This document shows positions 1-13,200 of a stretch of 64,000 nucleotides of DNA, one piece after another. Numbering within the stretch: position 1 is the first letter of the stretch; each line of letters starts with the position of its first letter. The position numbers were made by a program, and so were the translations under genes. The stretch comes from Pollenia angustigena (lineage: Eukaryota; Arthropoda; Insecta; Diptera; Polleniidae). The stretch covers positions 282,144,067-282,208,066 of the forward strand of contig OV884056.1 of assembly GCA_930367215.1 (NCBI GenBank). The letters are read 5' to 3'. Below the pieces are notes generated by a model. The model did not search any database, was not told the origin of the DNA, and worked only from the letters and a program-made list of their open reading frames with translations.

Positions 1-275
1 ATTGACAACATCTTTTGTAAGTTGTTGTTTGTTTTTTATTTTGTTTTTCTTAACCTACTTACAACTACAATTAATGTTGAGAGAATTTCAACTAATTGTA
101 GTGGGGAGTGTAAGATGAGATAAACCCACTTTTTTATTGATGATGTATTTTGTTCAAGCTTTGATATGGTTACAAGTAAAACTGTTGCTATAAGTCTTAT
201 ACGTTTAACAGTTTTATTTGGTTTAATATCTTTAGTTTGTCTAAAATCTTTATGGATGAAGTTTCCTGATGATCT
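1..275 (-). mobile_element. Penelope-like element, upstream non-coding fragment
   Basis: This stretch aligns by eye with 31262-31530, the segment next to the reverse transcriptase of the Penelope-like element at 29-31 kb. Shared blocks include the T-rich lead, the hairpin at 65-101, 'gtggggag/at', and the 'aaaatcttta.gatgaagtttcc' end. By analogy the coding part of this copy, if present, lies before base 1 on the minus strand. No coding sequence is visible here. The assignment rests on similarity to the second copy rather than on a protein. Confidence 0.65.
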
Positions 276-595
276 GGCCTAAGCAACCAGTGAAATGCAT
301 AGGAATAGCTTATCCCATCAACAATAAATTTCAAGTGTTTTTATCAAGAATAAAAACTGGGAATTAAGCACGAATAACAAAATCTTTTGAAATTAAAATT
401 TTGTATTCCCAAAAATTGAAATTACTTTTTGATAAATTAAATGATCGTTAAATTGGATGTCGTTATTGTTCATCTCATAGGAATCACTCGGGCCTATTAG
501 TTTTTAATAATTTAATTTTTTAATAAGGTAAATCATAATAACGACAACATTTACCCAACCTTTTCAGTCCAGATCTACAATAAAAAACAAGAAAG
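276..595. other. non-coding, nothing recognised
   Basis: AT-rich sequence with no open frame of interest and no repeat that I could match elsewhere in the window. Confidence 0.5.
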
Positions 596-815
596 TATAG
601 TCGGTCAACACCATATTAGAACCTAAGTGTGTACCAAATTTTATCAAATCATCTCCAAAACAGCCAGCCAGCAGGACAAATATCGTTAATTTGACTCAGA
701 AAGTGATTCTGAGTCAATCCGTATACGTAAAGGTGGGCTTAGGACCATTATTTTAAGGTGTTACAAACATCAGCACAAACGCATAGTACCCTCTCTGGTG
801 GTATAAATATTTTAT
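596..815 (+). repeat. dispersed repeat fragment (GACA-type)
   Basis: Matches 27990-28215 in order: 'taccaaattttatcaaat', 'gacaaatatcgtta...cgactcag', 'ggaccat/aatatttt.aagtgttacaaac' and 'ggtggt.t.gg'. The tail resembles the 3' part of the repeats at 36203-36892 and 51550-52630. It is a decayed member of the same broad dipteran repeat class with a GACA/GACG tract followed by a TA-rich tract. Confidence 0.5.
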
Positions 816-1261
816 TAATAAAATCGAATTAACGGTTGCTTAATGTATCCTTTTTCTCACATTACTTTAAACGATGTTTACTTGGGTAAATACCCTCTCT
901 ACTTCATCATTAGACCATGCAAGTGAGACCAATTATATAGTCCATTCTGAAATTTCTAAAAAAAAAATTTTTTGCCGCCTGCATCTCTTTATTGAAATAC
1001 TTGCAACCAGAAAGAAACACCGATGTTTGTGTTGATCCATTTTATAAATTTAATATTGGACTACTATTGCTTTATTTTGAAAGATCATACTTTATAGCGA
1101 TTTCCAACATTTGTAAAAGTTGTGATTTAAATGAAATGAGTTTGAATTGTTTAAAATGTTTATTTTACTTTAATACATTTTTATAAGAATTTGAAAGTTA
1201 TATTCAACATTTTTCATTTTTCGAATTTATTCTATGAGCTAAATTTCAGTTATGTATTTTA

Positions 1262-1326
1262 TAAAGCTTTTTTGTAATAGTTCTATTCCTTCAATTTTTC
1301 AGAAATTACTTTATACACTACAAGAC
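1262..1326 (+). repeat. single arm of the 'aaagctttttt' inverted-repeat family
   Basis: Shares 'aaagcttttttg.aatagt.c.a' and the 'tatacactac.aga' interior with one arm of the element at 40298-40551 and with the arms at 45419-46398. Only one arm is visible here. Confidence 0.4.
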
Positions 1327-4240
1327 TATTATATTATTTTAAAAGAAAAACGGCGCAAAAAATTTATGGCTAAATAAGTTGAAAAATGTATAAAAAAAAT
1401 TTCTAATGTCTAAACTCATTTTTTAATGGCATTCTAAATGGCTAAATTGGTAACACTGTAATATAGTATCATTGCTCTGTTACTCTCGCGTTGAGAAACT
1501 TTTCGATTGAAATATGTTATAAATTGAAACAAACATCTGTTTTTCTCACTAAACTGTGTCTGTAACTTTTTTTGGGGAGTACAAGCTGTCACGTAAGGAA
1601 ATAACTCGTCAATTTACAGAAAAAGTGTGTCTGAAATATTTTTGTAAAAACGGTTTCCGCTTTGAAATGTCAAAGAAACTCGAGAATAAAAATGGGGCGA
1701 GAAAAAAATAATAATAATAATAATAAAAAAAAAATTATAATAAAAATATAATATAACTAACTTTATTAATATCCCCAAAAGACAGGTGCCAAGCCTTTTG
1801 CTTTAATTTTTTAATATCTGGTCTACGTAAATTATTTGCTAAAATTTACTTCAATTCCAAACTGCTTTGGATAACTAGAAGAGATTTGACACCAATATGT
1901 TCGAAATTTGTTCGAAAGCGGACGTGTATTCAACAGACGGACTAAATTTACTTAGAGGTTATGAATTTTGCGACTTTCGTACAAAAAGTCCGTATCATAA
2001 ATGGTATTGTTACGTAGTTCAATAGATTAAAAAATGCACAAACCTTTAAATCTTACCCCTAATGCGTCATCCCACTAAGGAAGCCAGTCCATAAACATTT
2101 CTCCCACACTGAAAATAATTAAGCAAAAAAATTTCGTAACTACTTAATTCGTTTAAATAACAAAGGTCTCGCATTAATAACAAAAAAACAAAGTTTACTC
2201 TAACGTTTTGAAATTCTACGAGACAAAGGAATTCGTTCATAGTATTTGCAGTCATAAATATACAATGTATATTATACATTAGAGCGACTCAAGTTGTATG
2301 GAAGCAAAATTCGTGCTAGATGTACCCTCCTAAAAATGAACCTTGTACTTTTTTAAGATGACATTTTAAATATTTCGGCTCCAGCTTTGACCTCTCGTGA
2401 GCTGGACCAGTTTGAAAAAGGGTCTATTTTTGCATGTTTTGTTAATTTAAGAATTTGTTTCCTTACCAACATATACAAATTGGGTATCGTAAGAAAGGTT
2501 TTTTTAAGGCGCGTCTAACTGCATATACAATTTGTCCAAGGACGATCATCCATGTCCTTTTTTAAGGATTTTCTGGTAAAAAAAAAAACGATTTTTGAAT
2601 TTTTTGTTCGGGGTTGTTTGTAATAAAAGTGCCAAATTAACATGTTTTAATCTTTAGTGGATTTAATTAAATACGTGTCTCAGCTTTTTTTTAAATTCGT
2701 CCTAGTTCGCGTTTTGACAAAAATGCAATGGGGTGGTAACCCTTCGTTCTAAATAGGGCAATATGGGTATCAAATTTTATCTTTTGGCAAAAAAATTGAA
2801 TTAAATAAAAGCTTAGAATTACGTTTTAAGTGATTTTCTACAAAATGTAGGAAAGTTAAAAAATATTGTTGGCATAGCCCTGGTTGTACTTAATCTCAAT
2901 GTTTAGTAAGCAAAAACCGTGTTGAGTACTCATTGTATTTCAAAAATGTATTTTATGTTCTTATTAAACAAATTGAACAAACAATTGAGTGGGTGAGTTG
3001 CAAAACTCGTTCGTTACAACATTAAAAATACGAGCTGAAAATTGATTCTAACAGTTCTTTTGGCTCTTTATGAGAAGAAATATACTAATTGTATCAAAGC
3101 ATGTCCTCTTCCGTGATGCAATCAGAATATTACGAGTTTTCCAACCTTCTTAATTGTATCCGCTGTTTTTATTTTAAATCAAACGTTAAAAAATGTTCAA
3201 GCAAGGAGATTTTTCAATTTCGGGTGAAAAATTTAGAAATAAACAAAAAGCTTAAAAATAAAGACTTGATTTATATAAATCATATCTTGAAAATAGAAAA
3301 TGTTGTTATTATATTATATTTTTTTTTAAAATTATTTATGTATGTATATTTTTACCATTTGCGAAGTGAAAACGATGTAGTGGAAGATAATCCAACGACA
3401 TCAAGAAATGCCGAACTTCCAAACAGACCAAAACAGAGAAATTATTAGTTAAAGTTTTCAGCCTGTGTTTGGTTCGAAGAGTGAAGTGTTTTAAATTGCT
3501 TTAAACAGTGCACAATTGTAAAAAAGTGATTAAATTTTACATAAGTAAAAATCTTTTTGTAAATATGCCATATAAATTTAAACAGAATGCTCGTATGTAA
3601 TCAATCTTATTAAAGTTTAGAAAAGTATTTTTCTGTAAGCTTGTTCTAATATTAGACTTCTTAGCCTACATTATATTATATACAAGTAATATTATAGCAA
3701 GGGATCAGTTTTCATTATTAAATAATTGTTTATAAGCATTTTATAATAGTAATCAATCACAACACTTTTCTAAGCTTAAGGCTTATGCTAGTAAACTTGC
3801 TACAAGTTATTTCTAAATCTTTTTGGTTTGTTGGGTTGGTTCAATGGAAAAATACATTAAGAGAGACAGCGGCTGTTTTACAGAAGAAATTGTAGACAGA
3901 AGTTTGGCTGAAGATGGTAGGTCTGCCCAACGCCTTTCGAAAATCCAGAGTAATATCGGATTATTAGGGATTAAGGGTTTTACGATGCCTTTAAGAAATA
4001 CAACGATATGAAGTTAAGATGAAAAATTTTATGCATCAAAAAAAGAAGAAGTCATAACGGATGGAATGGAAGATTTTCCACAGTAATTTGTTTGTAAAAA
4101 TAATTTTTTTTATTCGTTATTCTTATCGATTAATCGAATAATTTTTTAGATTTAATCGTTTCATCGAACGAACAAAAACAATTATTTGAATTATTCGAAC
4201 AAAGTTGAAAGGCGAATAATTGACAACTCTAAAGAGTATA
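1327..4240. other. non-coding stretch, no gene recognised
   Basis: Nothing convincing is seen. 1709-1723 is a short ATA/AAT microsatellite. 1785-1985 has weak similarity to the 'ctgcttaggataactgcaag...gacagac' part of the repeat at 36203-36892. 4105-4210 holds several degenerate TTAATCG/CGATTAA motifs that recur near 14650-14770 and 28630-28720. The open frames at 3089-3448 and 3823-4011 match no family I know and have no splice or codon evidence. Confidence 0.4.
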
Positions 4241-4924
4241 TACACACAGAAACAAATCAATGTAAAATCATCAAAAACAAGGTTGGTTTTACCGTTTTCG
4301 GTAGTGATTTTGCTTAATTGTTACTTCATGTTAATTTAACATGATTTTACAAAAACTTGCAAACCACATTTGTTGCTTTTAAAACAACTATAATTCATGT
4401 TTTTTTAACATTGAGTAAAGTTAGAGCAGAATGTCATTTATATTGAAATAACAATCAGAATCACGTTGAATGAAAGTTATTTCAAGTTGAAACAACGTGA
4501 ATTTAATGTAGAATCATATTGGTTTGAGTGTGATATAACAGTGAGAAGCTTCAGAGACAACATATGCATTTATTAATATTGAACAATGTTATTTTAACAT
4601 TTTTCATTTAAAATTAATTTAAAACAATGGTAATTTTAAATAGAGTCCATACTTTACGTATAAATGGCATGTTAATTAAAAAAGAAAACCTTTTGATTTT
4701 AATATAAAACAGGTTTTTATGGATTCAATATTGCACAATGATATTTTAACAGTGAATAATATTAAATAAACGTGATTTAAGGTTTTTTTTATATTTTTCA
4801 TTTAAAATTAATATGAAATAATTATTAATTAAAATTAAAGACATATTTTTGCCGAAATTTACTATGATTCTAAATCAAAATTTCGCCATGTTAATTTAAC
4901 ATTGATATTTTTTTCTGGGTGTAT
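4241..4924. mobile_element. MITE with TACAC.CAGAAA termini
   Basis: The ends are inverted: 'tacacacagaaacaaatcaa' on the left, and on the right the complement of 'attgatatttttttctgggt' plus 'gta'. The interior repeats 'atgttaatttaacat'-like palindromes and T-rich blocks. About 684 bp, without coding capacity. TA lies at both borders, which would fit a TA-targeting DNA transposon, but the border is too TA-rich to prove a duplication. Confidence 0.6.
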
Positions 4925-6538
4925 AGATATAAGTTTGACACTCCCTTTGTAATGTCTACAATAACGATCTTAGATCCTATACATAAAGTATATATTCTGG
5001 GCCTTTAGGAGTAGCGAACGATGCCCGTCTCTTCGTGTGTCCATTGAAATGGATTTTCTGAAGACCTTAGATATGATGCGGACCATGTTGTTATATATTT
5101 ATATCACATATAATCCGATTAATATTGGTATTGAAGTTCGATCCATAAATTACTCAGATATGAGCAAAACCCCATAACTGCTTTTAATTTTACCCATAAA
5201 TCCCTTATCTTTTTGTCTGTTGTTTTTTCTAGAGAACAGAGAGGAAAAAGTTTTTAAAGACATACAAGCATCTTAGTTATCAATAAACAACCTCTCTAAA
5301 AAAAAAATGGCCAAGATTGGGGAAATGAGCGTGACACTTTCTATCCAAAGACATTTCTCCATTGTCCCCTTTGGGAGCATATGGCTTCTACAAAGCATCT
5401 CCCTCTTACAGGATTTGTTGCAATTGTTTTCGCGTTTTCCAATGTAAGAATTCACTGTCCTAGTTCTGGGAGTTTCGATTCATTCAATTTATATTGCCTT
5501 CTATCAGTTTCGTTAATCGGTTGTTGTTCCAGCTAAGCAGATTATTGGTAGATTATTGGAACGGCAAGAGAGTTTCCAAATTAGGTAATGGCATATTGGC
5601 TATAAATTCACAACATTAGACAAAATGTGGGATGGATTGTGAACTTCCCGTGGCACAAAAAACATTTTTTTTATATCTAGGTACACAAAATCCATCAAGA
5701 AGTGGGTGTTACCTCCCAAACAAATATAAAATATATTAGTAACAGTTGAAGTTAGAAAATTAAATGCAAATAGCTCCGATACCAATACAAGACATCTTAT
5801 ACGAAATCGGTGGTATCTATTTATATCACTTTCTGTTCCTATCGCACCATGGTGAAGGGCACAACAGATTCGGCATAGCGTAATATATAACTTTTAGTTG
5901 TTTCAATTTCTCCTTTGTATATGTATGTTTAAGATGCGCGCATGTGTGTGAATTGTGTAAGAGATTGAATTTGTGTCTCGGTATCCTTTTAAAACTGAAG
6001 AGTATACCATTTAGGTAATAAAGCGAAATAATCAAAATGTAATTAAATAATTATTCATTAAGCTGGCAGCAAGTCAGTTAAAAATGGGGCTTCTAATGAT
6101 AAATAATTACAATATTAAAACACTAATTAAACTCAGACAAAATTTACAAGCAGAACTTTTTGGGAAAAACATGTCAAGAGTAAAACTTCGTGTTATTCAT
6201 TTAAATTACAAAAATAATTTTAAAGATTTGTTTGAACAGACGGTATGATAAAATTTCTTTTATGATTTTAAATTCTTAATAATTTAAGAGAGAATTAAAA
6301 ACAAGATTTTATAAAATTTAAAAAGAAAACACACACCTTTGAAGTTTTCCAAATATGAAGACGAAAAAAGTGTTTAATAAAAACCATATAAAAAACATAT
6401 AAGGATAAAAACTTGTACGAACAATTGATTCCAAGTCACGCCAAAAATTTACGGATTCGATTGCGTTGGTGTGGCGCTTTCCATATAAAATTAACTGACA
6501 TAAAACCCACCACAACATTTCATAATACAAGGGAACAA
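4925..6538. other. non-coding stretch
   Basis: No gene recognised. 4980-5110 has faint similarity to the 'tatatactttatggggtct' tail of the dispersed GACA repeats. The open frames here (60-70 codons) look like chance frames in AT-rich DNA. Confidence 0.35.
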
Positions 6539-6943
6539 GGTTTTTGGTGATTAAGGACTGAATGTCGTTTTTAATTTTATTTGGGACGCTTAATCCAAAT
6601 CTGCACTTAGTTTTTTTCTATCAGCTCCACTTTTTGAGATATACCGCTATGGCCAAAATTAAGGCACTTCCGCTACATATATAGGAATAACTTGAAAATG
6701 GGCCACCATATTCAGTTCAAAAAAAAAAAAAAAAAAATCAAAATTCGTCGACGATATTATCTTAAGGCCGTGCTTACATTGGTTTTAAATTTGACCACTA
6801 GTTTAAGAGATATCGTTGAAGTTTAAAAAAATAAAAATTTCAAAAAAAAAATTGTTTTTTCACAATTCATAAAAAATTTAATTTCAGCGTCCCAAATAAT
6901 CTTAAAAACAACATTCAATTCATAATCAACACAAAAAAAATTT
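6539..6943. mobile_element. MITE with ~52-bp inverted ends
   Basis: The left arm (6539-6590) runs through 'gattaaggactgaatgtcg' to 'atttgggacgct'. The right arm (6886-6943) is its inverted counterpart, starting 'agcgtcccaaataat'. Total ~405 bp, with a long A-run near 6720. No coding sequence; superfamily not determined. Confidence 0.6.
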
Positions 6944-6990
6944 CAATTTCGATCCGCTGTGAATTCTTATATGATGGATAAATGTCAGCA

Positions 6991-7335
6991 TTACGTTTTT
7001 TGGCGCCTGCACGCATAGAAACATACGACCTTTTTGAGTATGGCGTATGGCGTATTTAACATTTTTTTTATTTTTAGTGCCCTTTCTGGAGAAACATCTA
7101 TGGTTCTAACAACGTCTGCAGCAACTCTTTTGACTGCTTTATGAAGCCTACTTTTAGCAGTAAATGTTAACTCTTCTTGGGAACAAGTGTTCACAAGAGA
7201 CTTAATTTTCAACTGCTTTGATCTTTCCCTCCTTCTAAAAACGGTTTGGATCGTCGTTCGGGTCTTGATAGTCCTTCCTCCAAGTCTTTTTCCAAAAAAC
7301 TTGACGAGGCTTTACTGGGAAAGAGAAAAGATTCA
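6991..7335 (-). pseudogene. unrecognised degenerate ORF, basic protein
   Basis: On the minus strand a frame reads through a serine-rich start (SSSFLEKDLEEG), then a basic run RRERSKQLK, then KSLVNTCSQEEL and SPERALKIKKML, with at least one frame change near 7215. The regular composition looks more like decayed protein than random AT-rich frame, probably a transposon-encoded ORF, but I cannot name the family. It lies just downstream of the minus-strand LINE end at 7455 and may belong to a different element. Confidence 0.3.
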
Positions 7336-7454
7336 TCCAACCAATTTTAAAGATTGACTCGAAAAAATTATTTGTTCTGTGTGCATGCCTCCACTTGTTC
7401 GATAGTTTGCTAAGAAAATGTTGAGCTGATTACTTTACTTTATGCTTATTTTTT

Positions 7455-8530
7455 TCTGTTAGGACCAGCACTCAGGGGATGACCCCTACTAATGCATTGT
7501 ATTGTGTTGGAACTAGGAAAATAGGTTGTGGTAAGGAGGATAGAGGGAGTAGTGTTTGTGAACATTCGATTTGAAATTAATCATGTTGTAAGTGAGAGAG
7601 AAGACTTCTTCAGGAAGGTTATTCCACATACGAACTGTCCGGGGAAAAAACGAATTCTCTCTGTAATGCGTTATACGATTCACCTGCCAATCGACCTCAT
7701 AAGGATGGGCTCTTGAGGAAAAACGTGTATTACGAACAAACGTACGGGTTTCGGGAACCATATCCCTAATTTCGTCAGGATACATCCCGTTGCAGTTACG
7801 CTAAAACAGGCAAATACAGCCCACATTGCGACGGTGCTCAATGGAGTCAATGGAATTGGATACCCTACTGTCACCAATTAGAACCTTCGTCCTCTCCTGC
7901 ACGCGGTCGAGAAGCTCAAAAATATACTTTGAAGCACCGGCCCACACATGAGAGTTGTATTCCATACGCGGTCGGATATAGGTGGTATAAATAGTAAGGA
8001 GATCAGATGGAGTGAAGTATATCTTACACCGTCTTAGAAAACCGAGGCACTTGAATGCTTCTTTTGACACCTTGAATATATGTTCTGTCCATCGGACATC
8101 ACGTTGTATCCTCATGCCCAGAACATCAAGAGATTCTGATTCCTCAATAATTATACCACTCATATATACAGCTGAGGCAACATTGAGTTTTTCGGGCATT
8201 AAAATCGACCCTATTCGCACGACCCCATTCCGAGATTATGTCAAGGTCTCGGCCAAGCGTATCATTCATATTCTGCCTCATAGCGCTGACATCGGATACC
8301 CTTGATCTGCATTCGAATGAGTACGAGTGGCAAAGGTTGCTGTCATCTGCAGAAAAGTAGATAGTGTTGGAAGTTTGACCAAGGAGGTCATTTAGAAAGA
8401 TAAGAAATAGAGTAGGAGAAAGAACGGAGCGGCACCCCTATATGAATCTTGAACTCGTTTGACGAAACCCCATCTATAACAACTCGTATAGTGCGATCTC
8501 TGAGAAAACTCGAACAAGTCTTTTTTAGTG
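7455..8530 (-). mobile_element. 5'-truncated LINE, reverse transcriptase C-terminal half (jockey/CR1-like)
   Basis: Read on the minus strand across several frameshifts, the segment gives the usual end of a LINE reverse transcriptase. In order: FLRDRTIRVVIDG; a damaged GxxxSVLSPTLF motif; SADDSNLCHS (the catalytic xxDD of motif C); then EHIFKVSKEAFKCLGFLRR, YIRPRMEYNSHVWAG and LLDRVQER. The 3' region ends near 7455 with 'ggtcatcccctgagtgctgg' on the minus strand. The + strand LINE at 49-51.5 kb shares both the protein tail and this 3' sequence, so the two are copies of one family. The endonuclease and first RT motifs are missing, as in ordinary 5' truncation. Several frameshifts make it inactive. 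The exact clade within the jockey superfamily is not determined. Confidence 0.8.
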
Positions 8531-10111
8531 ATAGTCATTGCAACCTAAAGATACGATAGAAATTGTTCAGGCAAAACTAGGCACCTAATTGCTTCAACAT
8601 TTAACAATTCACATGTTATAGATGATAACAACACAAAAATAGCAGCGACAGCTGGTGAAAGTCTATCACAATTTACAATACATAATAAATTCCGCAATTA
8701 ATGAATACATTTTAATTTGCATACATATTTTTCTAAACGGAATGCCAAATCAGCGGAAGATTTTTAATTTAAAAAATATATACCTCTATTATATAAATAA
8801 AATCAACAAATATTACTGGGCACGTTTTCACTTTATTTTATTAGCTCTCGAAACCACGTACAATTATCAACTTATCTGTTATTTAAAATAAGACTTAGCA
8901 ATTACTGATGTTTAAATCAATGGAGCAGTGATAATATTTCAAATATTCACAAAAAAATATATACTGTTGAGCAAAGTGGGGTCCTGTCATTAAAAAACAA
9001 CAAAAGTTTTGCTCTGGCACCATTCGAAAAATTAGTTTTTTCGCTCTAAATTTGTTATTGGGACCACTGTGGGCTTCAAGAGCTCTAGTTATGTCATGCT
9101 CTTGTGAGTTGTATTAAGGAACTGTTGAAAGCCTAAAAATAATATTATTCTGTGTTTTCCACACTCATAACAAAATTGTTCTTTTTTACACACACCCTTC
9201 CATATTGCCTCATGCAACATAATTCCCACTCCATATCTTCAGCATTAAATTCTATTTGAAGTTCTTATTAAATATTTTTTAGTCCAATTTTATTTCAACA
9301 AAATTGAATAAAGTGTGGCAAATTTTTTTTGTTTCACATTATGTTTATTTGTAGTTATTTGAGTAGAAAAACATACACACCATTTATGCCATTTGTCAGC
9401 TACTTTTCAAGAGGTTCTCTTTTAATCAACTTGTTCTGAATTCACCTTAATTAAACTCTTAGTTACATATCCCTTAAACCAGTCACGTAACTTCATATTT
9501 GGAGTCTCTCAGGCACCAGGAGGTAGTTACTCTTAAGCAAAAAGTTAAAAAGGAAAACAAATGTAAATAAAACGTATATTTTTATTTAAAAAAGTAAGGA
9601 TAATCGTGATGGTCATTGTGCAAATTTGAAATTTGTAAATTTGGAGTGCATATTATGATTGATCGTGAGCAAACCAGTTCCCATGTTCTGTAACTTTAGT
9701 GAGAACTTCTTGCATCGAAAAGATGTGAAACAAAATATTACATCTTTTCTCGAAAAGTGAGAAACAATTGAAAGTTAAGTAGAAGATAATAAAAAAGATT
9801 TTTATTGCCCTCCAGTTGTGATTTGGGAATATTAAACAAAACACGTTTTAATTTCCAAACAATTTGCTAGAAAGATAACAAGTCGAACGTTTAAAATTAA
9901 TCAAATCGAAATGTCAAGTGCTATTTTATTTGTGTCAATATATTATTTTCTTTGTCAAATTCAACACGGGGAAGTGATCTATTTTTCTTATGTACTATAT
10001 TGTTATAAGTCTGTGCAAAACAAATATAGATTTTTTTTTAATAATATTCATGATTTGTTGTAGTTGTTTCTTTGGCATTTCCTTTTTCTTATCTATCATT
10101 TTATCTTCTAG
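8531..10111. other. non-coding, probably intron of TkR99D
   Basis: No gene or repeat recognised. The sequence leads into the acceptor (…ttttatcttctag) of the first visible TkR99D exon at 10112. The exon encoding TM1-TM4 was searched for by eye upstream and not found in the window. Confidence 0.45.
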
Positions 10112-10262
10112 TTACAACATCTTATTTATGGCACTCACATACTTCATACCAATTATTTCAATGAGTGTTACCTACTCCCGTGTGGGTCTTGAATTGTGGG
10201 GTTCTAAGGCGATTGGAGAATATACACCGCGTCAAGAGGAAAATGTCAAGAGCAAGAGACGG
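10112..10262 (+). CDS. TkR99D: TkR99D exon: TM5 and start of loop 3
   Basis: The acceptor …tatcttctag precedes 10112 and the donor GTAAGT starts at 10263. The first base completes a codon begun in an upstream exon; then 50 codons run from YNILFMALTYF to NVKSKRR. The hydrophobic LTYFIPIISMSVTYS is TM5. SRVGLELWGSK and TPRQEENVKSKRR form the start of intracellular loop 3, where G proteins couple. The exon ends in phase 0, which matches the next exon (VVKMMM). An in-frame ATG further upstream is intronic and not a start. Confidence 0.92.
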
Positions 10263-13200
10263 GTAAGTAACAAGGAAAACACGTGTTGAGGATTTCCTGG
10301 CAAATTGCTGAGGCCTTTTGATTAGGAGATGCAAATACATTTTTTTTAATATTTTTCATATTTACATAAACAAATTATTTTTTAAAAAGATACATTTTTA
10401 ATGGTTATATTTTTCTATTGTCAAAAGAAGCCTTGACAGGTTATTTGCTGCCGAATACGTCGATTCTTTTTTTTTAAATAATTTGTGAATGGTACTTTTA
10501 AAGGAACATTTATTAGTTCTACTTTTCTTAAGGATTTTTTTAAGCAGGGACTTTATAAGAGACACTTTAATATAAAAAAAAACATTTATAAAAATACATT
10601 TTTAAAAAATTTTTTGAAGATAATATTTTATTTTACAAGTTGCTTATTCAAATACATTAACGTTCTTTAAATAAACTTTTTAAAAAAGCTTTGAAAAAAT
10701 CACTATTTAAAACGTAATCCTTAAATAAACAAAATGTTTTCTGTTGTTGGTTGATTTTGTTCGGCATTAGATCATGAGTTTAAATTTGGTTTTAAAATAT
10801 TATTTTATTTCCCAATATTTCTGTCAACATTGTTGACCTTCTACAGGGGTTCTATTTAAAAACTTGTTTAAAAGAAGGATTTTTACTAAACCCTTTGTCG
10901 ACCGCTACCGATGGCTTGCATTTTCAGCGGCAAACAGCTGGTTTGAAGGGTACCGTCTCCGCACTCCTATTCCAGTAAGATTTTGTTGGAACATTTAGTT
11001 TGTTCTGAGGGCAACACACATAAAATTTAGTCTTACTCAATGTTGTAATTCTGAAGATATAAGAATAATAACAATTCTTTTAAATAAGGAGATTCGTCTC
11101 ACCTCTTCTATGCCTCCAAGATCTTGTTGAAACATGCAGTTTGTGTCAAGAGTTACACATACAAAATTTAGTACGCCTCACTATTGTAGTTCCTCAGATA
11201 AAAGAAAAATAATAATTTTTTGTATGGGAGTATACGTCTCCCCTTTCTGTACCTCCAAGATTTGGTTGTAACATGCCTCTCAGCTTTAGCCAGTTATAGG
11301 AATAATAAAAACATTTTTCGCCCTCCTACATAAAATGCTCGGATCCTTTCCTCTTATCATTATCGCTACATGGTCTGTATAACAAATGGGTTTCACATCC
11401 TTTTCCGAAAGAATCTTTAAAAGACTGTGTATGATAGTTACCCACAGTAGGGGTGATAATATTCTCCTCCTGGAAATCCTCCATCTGTTCTCTAGCATGT
11501 GAGCTATCCAAGCGATTAAACCCTGGTTTAACTCAAATAGCCTTTAGGTATCAATAAGAGTCTATGTCACAACATTGTTGATGAGAGCCCCTTCTTTCAT
11601 ATCAATGAATATTGCCAGGGAATAGACTCCCGGCTCTAAATATTTCTACAACTTTCAATAGGGCTGTTTTAAAGGAACTGTCCTTAACATAGGCGTGCTA
11701 TTTGAATTGTATGGCATCGCCAGATATTAATATGCCATCTATGCCTTTTTACCAAATAATGGACGATTCGCTTTAATGTCTTCATTAAGAATGATGTTAA
11801 GCGTATAGGTCTAAATGCCCTAGAATTTTCATCGCTTTTTTTATCCTAGCTTTAGTATAAAGTTTCCTGTGCTTCAATCCATACCATCCATGCATATATT
11901 GGTACTTGTTTTAAGTGCTTAATTTTTAAGATGTGCATTTTTGAAAATGCACTCTTATAAAAGGCACTTAAATACTTGAAAATACTTTTTAAGTGCAACA
12001 TTTTTTAGGGAAAATTTTGAAATAAAATACATTTTTATTATATCACTTTAACTATTGGTGTAATGAACAAAACAATCAATATCAAAATTAATAAGAATAA
12101 AATTTCCTATAAAAAAAGACTCGACTCAGGTTCCTAGAATGAACGGTTTCGGTTATAAAGACAAAGAAATACGAATATTTGTGAAAAATCGCTGTTTTTC
12201 CTTAAATAATGCTCAATGAGGCACGTGTTAGCGTTATTGGATTAAGCTGAAACTTTCTCAATTGCATTGCCTATCCTATTGGCTCATATTAAAGGGTTGC
12301 TCTGACGGAAAAATTAGCATTATTTTCTTGTAACCACCCTATTATAGCACTCTAGCTTATTTAAAAATTAATTTTTTTAAAAGGTACTTTTTAGAAAGGT
12401 ACTTATTTAAACAGGGTTTTTAAGGGTATTTTTATTAAAAATTACTTTTTTTAAACTGTTTTTTTTTTTTTTTAATTAATTTAAATAAAATAAATTAAGA
12501 AAGATGGTGTTGCCAAGATACTTATTTTACAAACAGCTTTTCACACTTTAAGTTGGACACATGGAACATGTCTTAAGCTGTTTTGGAACTCAAAATAAAA
12601 GACTTACTTTCATATATGAGTTTTTCATTTAATAAAATTCATTTTATATAAATTTATTTTATCCTAATTTAATTCCTACGAACATGACATAAAGTATGTA
12701 AACTAAGTTTTTTTATGAATTGTCCCACTTTTAGTGGAAGTACCTGTAAGCAATTACTTTTTTCGAGTAATATGTGTTTTTAATTGATTTTAGCTCTAAG
12801 CTTTTATTTATTTTGAACTTATAACACGTAAAACAAAATGTTTGCGTTTCAACTTTTTTATTTTATATAAATTGCCCACAACTTGTATATCCAAATCATT
12901 GTTCACAAATAATCATTAACTATCGCTGCTTAGTGTTCGGTTCGTTTGATTTATAGAAAACACAAACGCTTAAAGTGTTTGTGTAATAAATCATTAAATA
13001 ACAACGTTTCCCTGTTTGTCATCTTCGAGCACAAAAATAATACTTTTCTTATCCAACTCAACAAAAATATGAAAACATTTAATTCCGTTAAAAAAACCAC
13101 AAACTTCATTGTGTTCGGTTCAGCTTATTAGTGTTCGTTTGTTTCAGTTGTGATTAGCGCCTTTTTGGCTGTAAAATATATACACATTTTTTAACAAAAA

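Noticed and set aside
1..275. Hammerhead ribozyme in the Penelope-like upstream segment
   Set aside because: No CTGATGA core with GAAA was found in either orientation here or at 31262-31530; 'cctgatgatctgg' at 267-279 lacks the rest.
3823..4011. 62-codon frame with 'DGRSAQRLSKIQ'
   Set aside because: It faintly recalls a transposase helix-turn-helix, but too short and unsupported to call.
12932..13140. Possible alternative promoter or 5' exon ('gtgttcggttcg' motifs) in the TkR99D intron
   Set aside because: No TATA/Inr arrangement or open frame joining in phase to 13623 was found.
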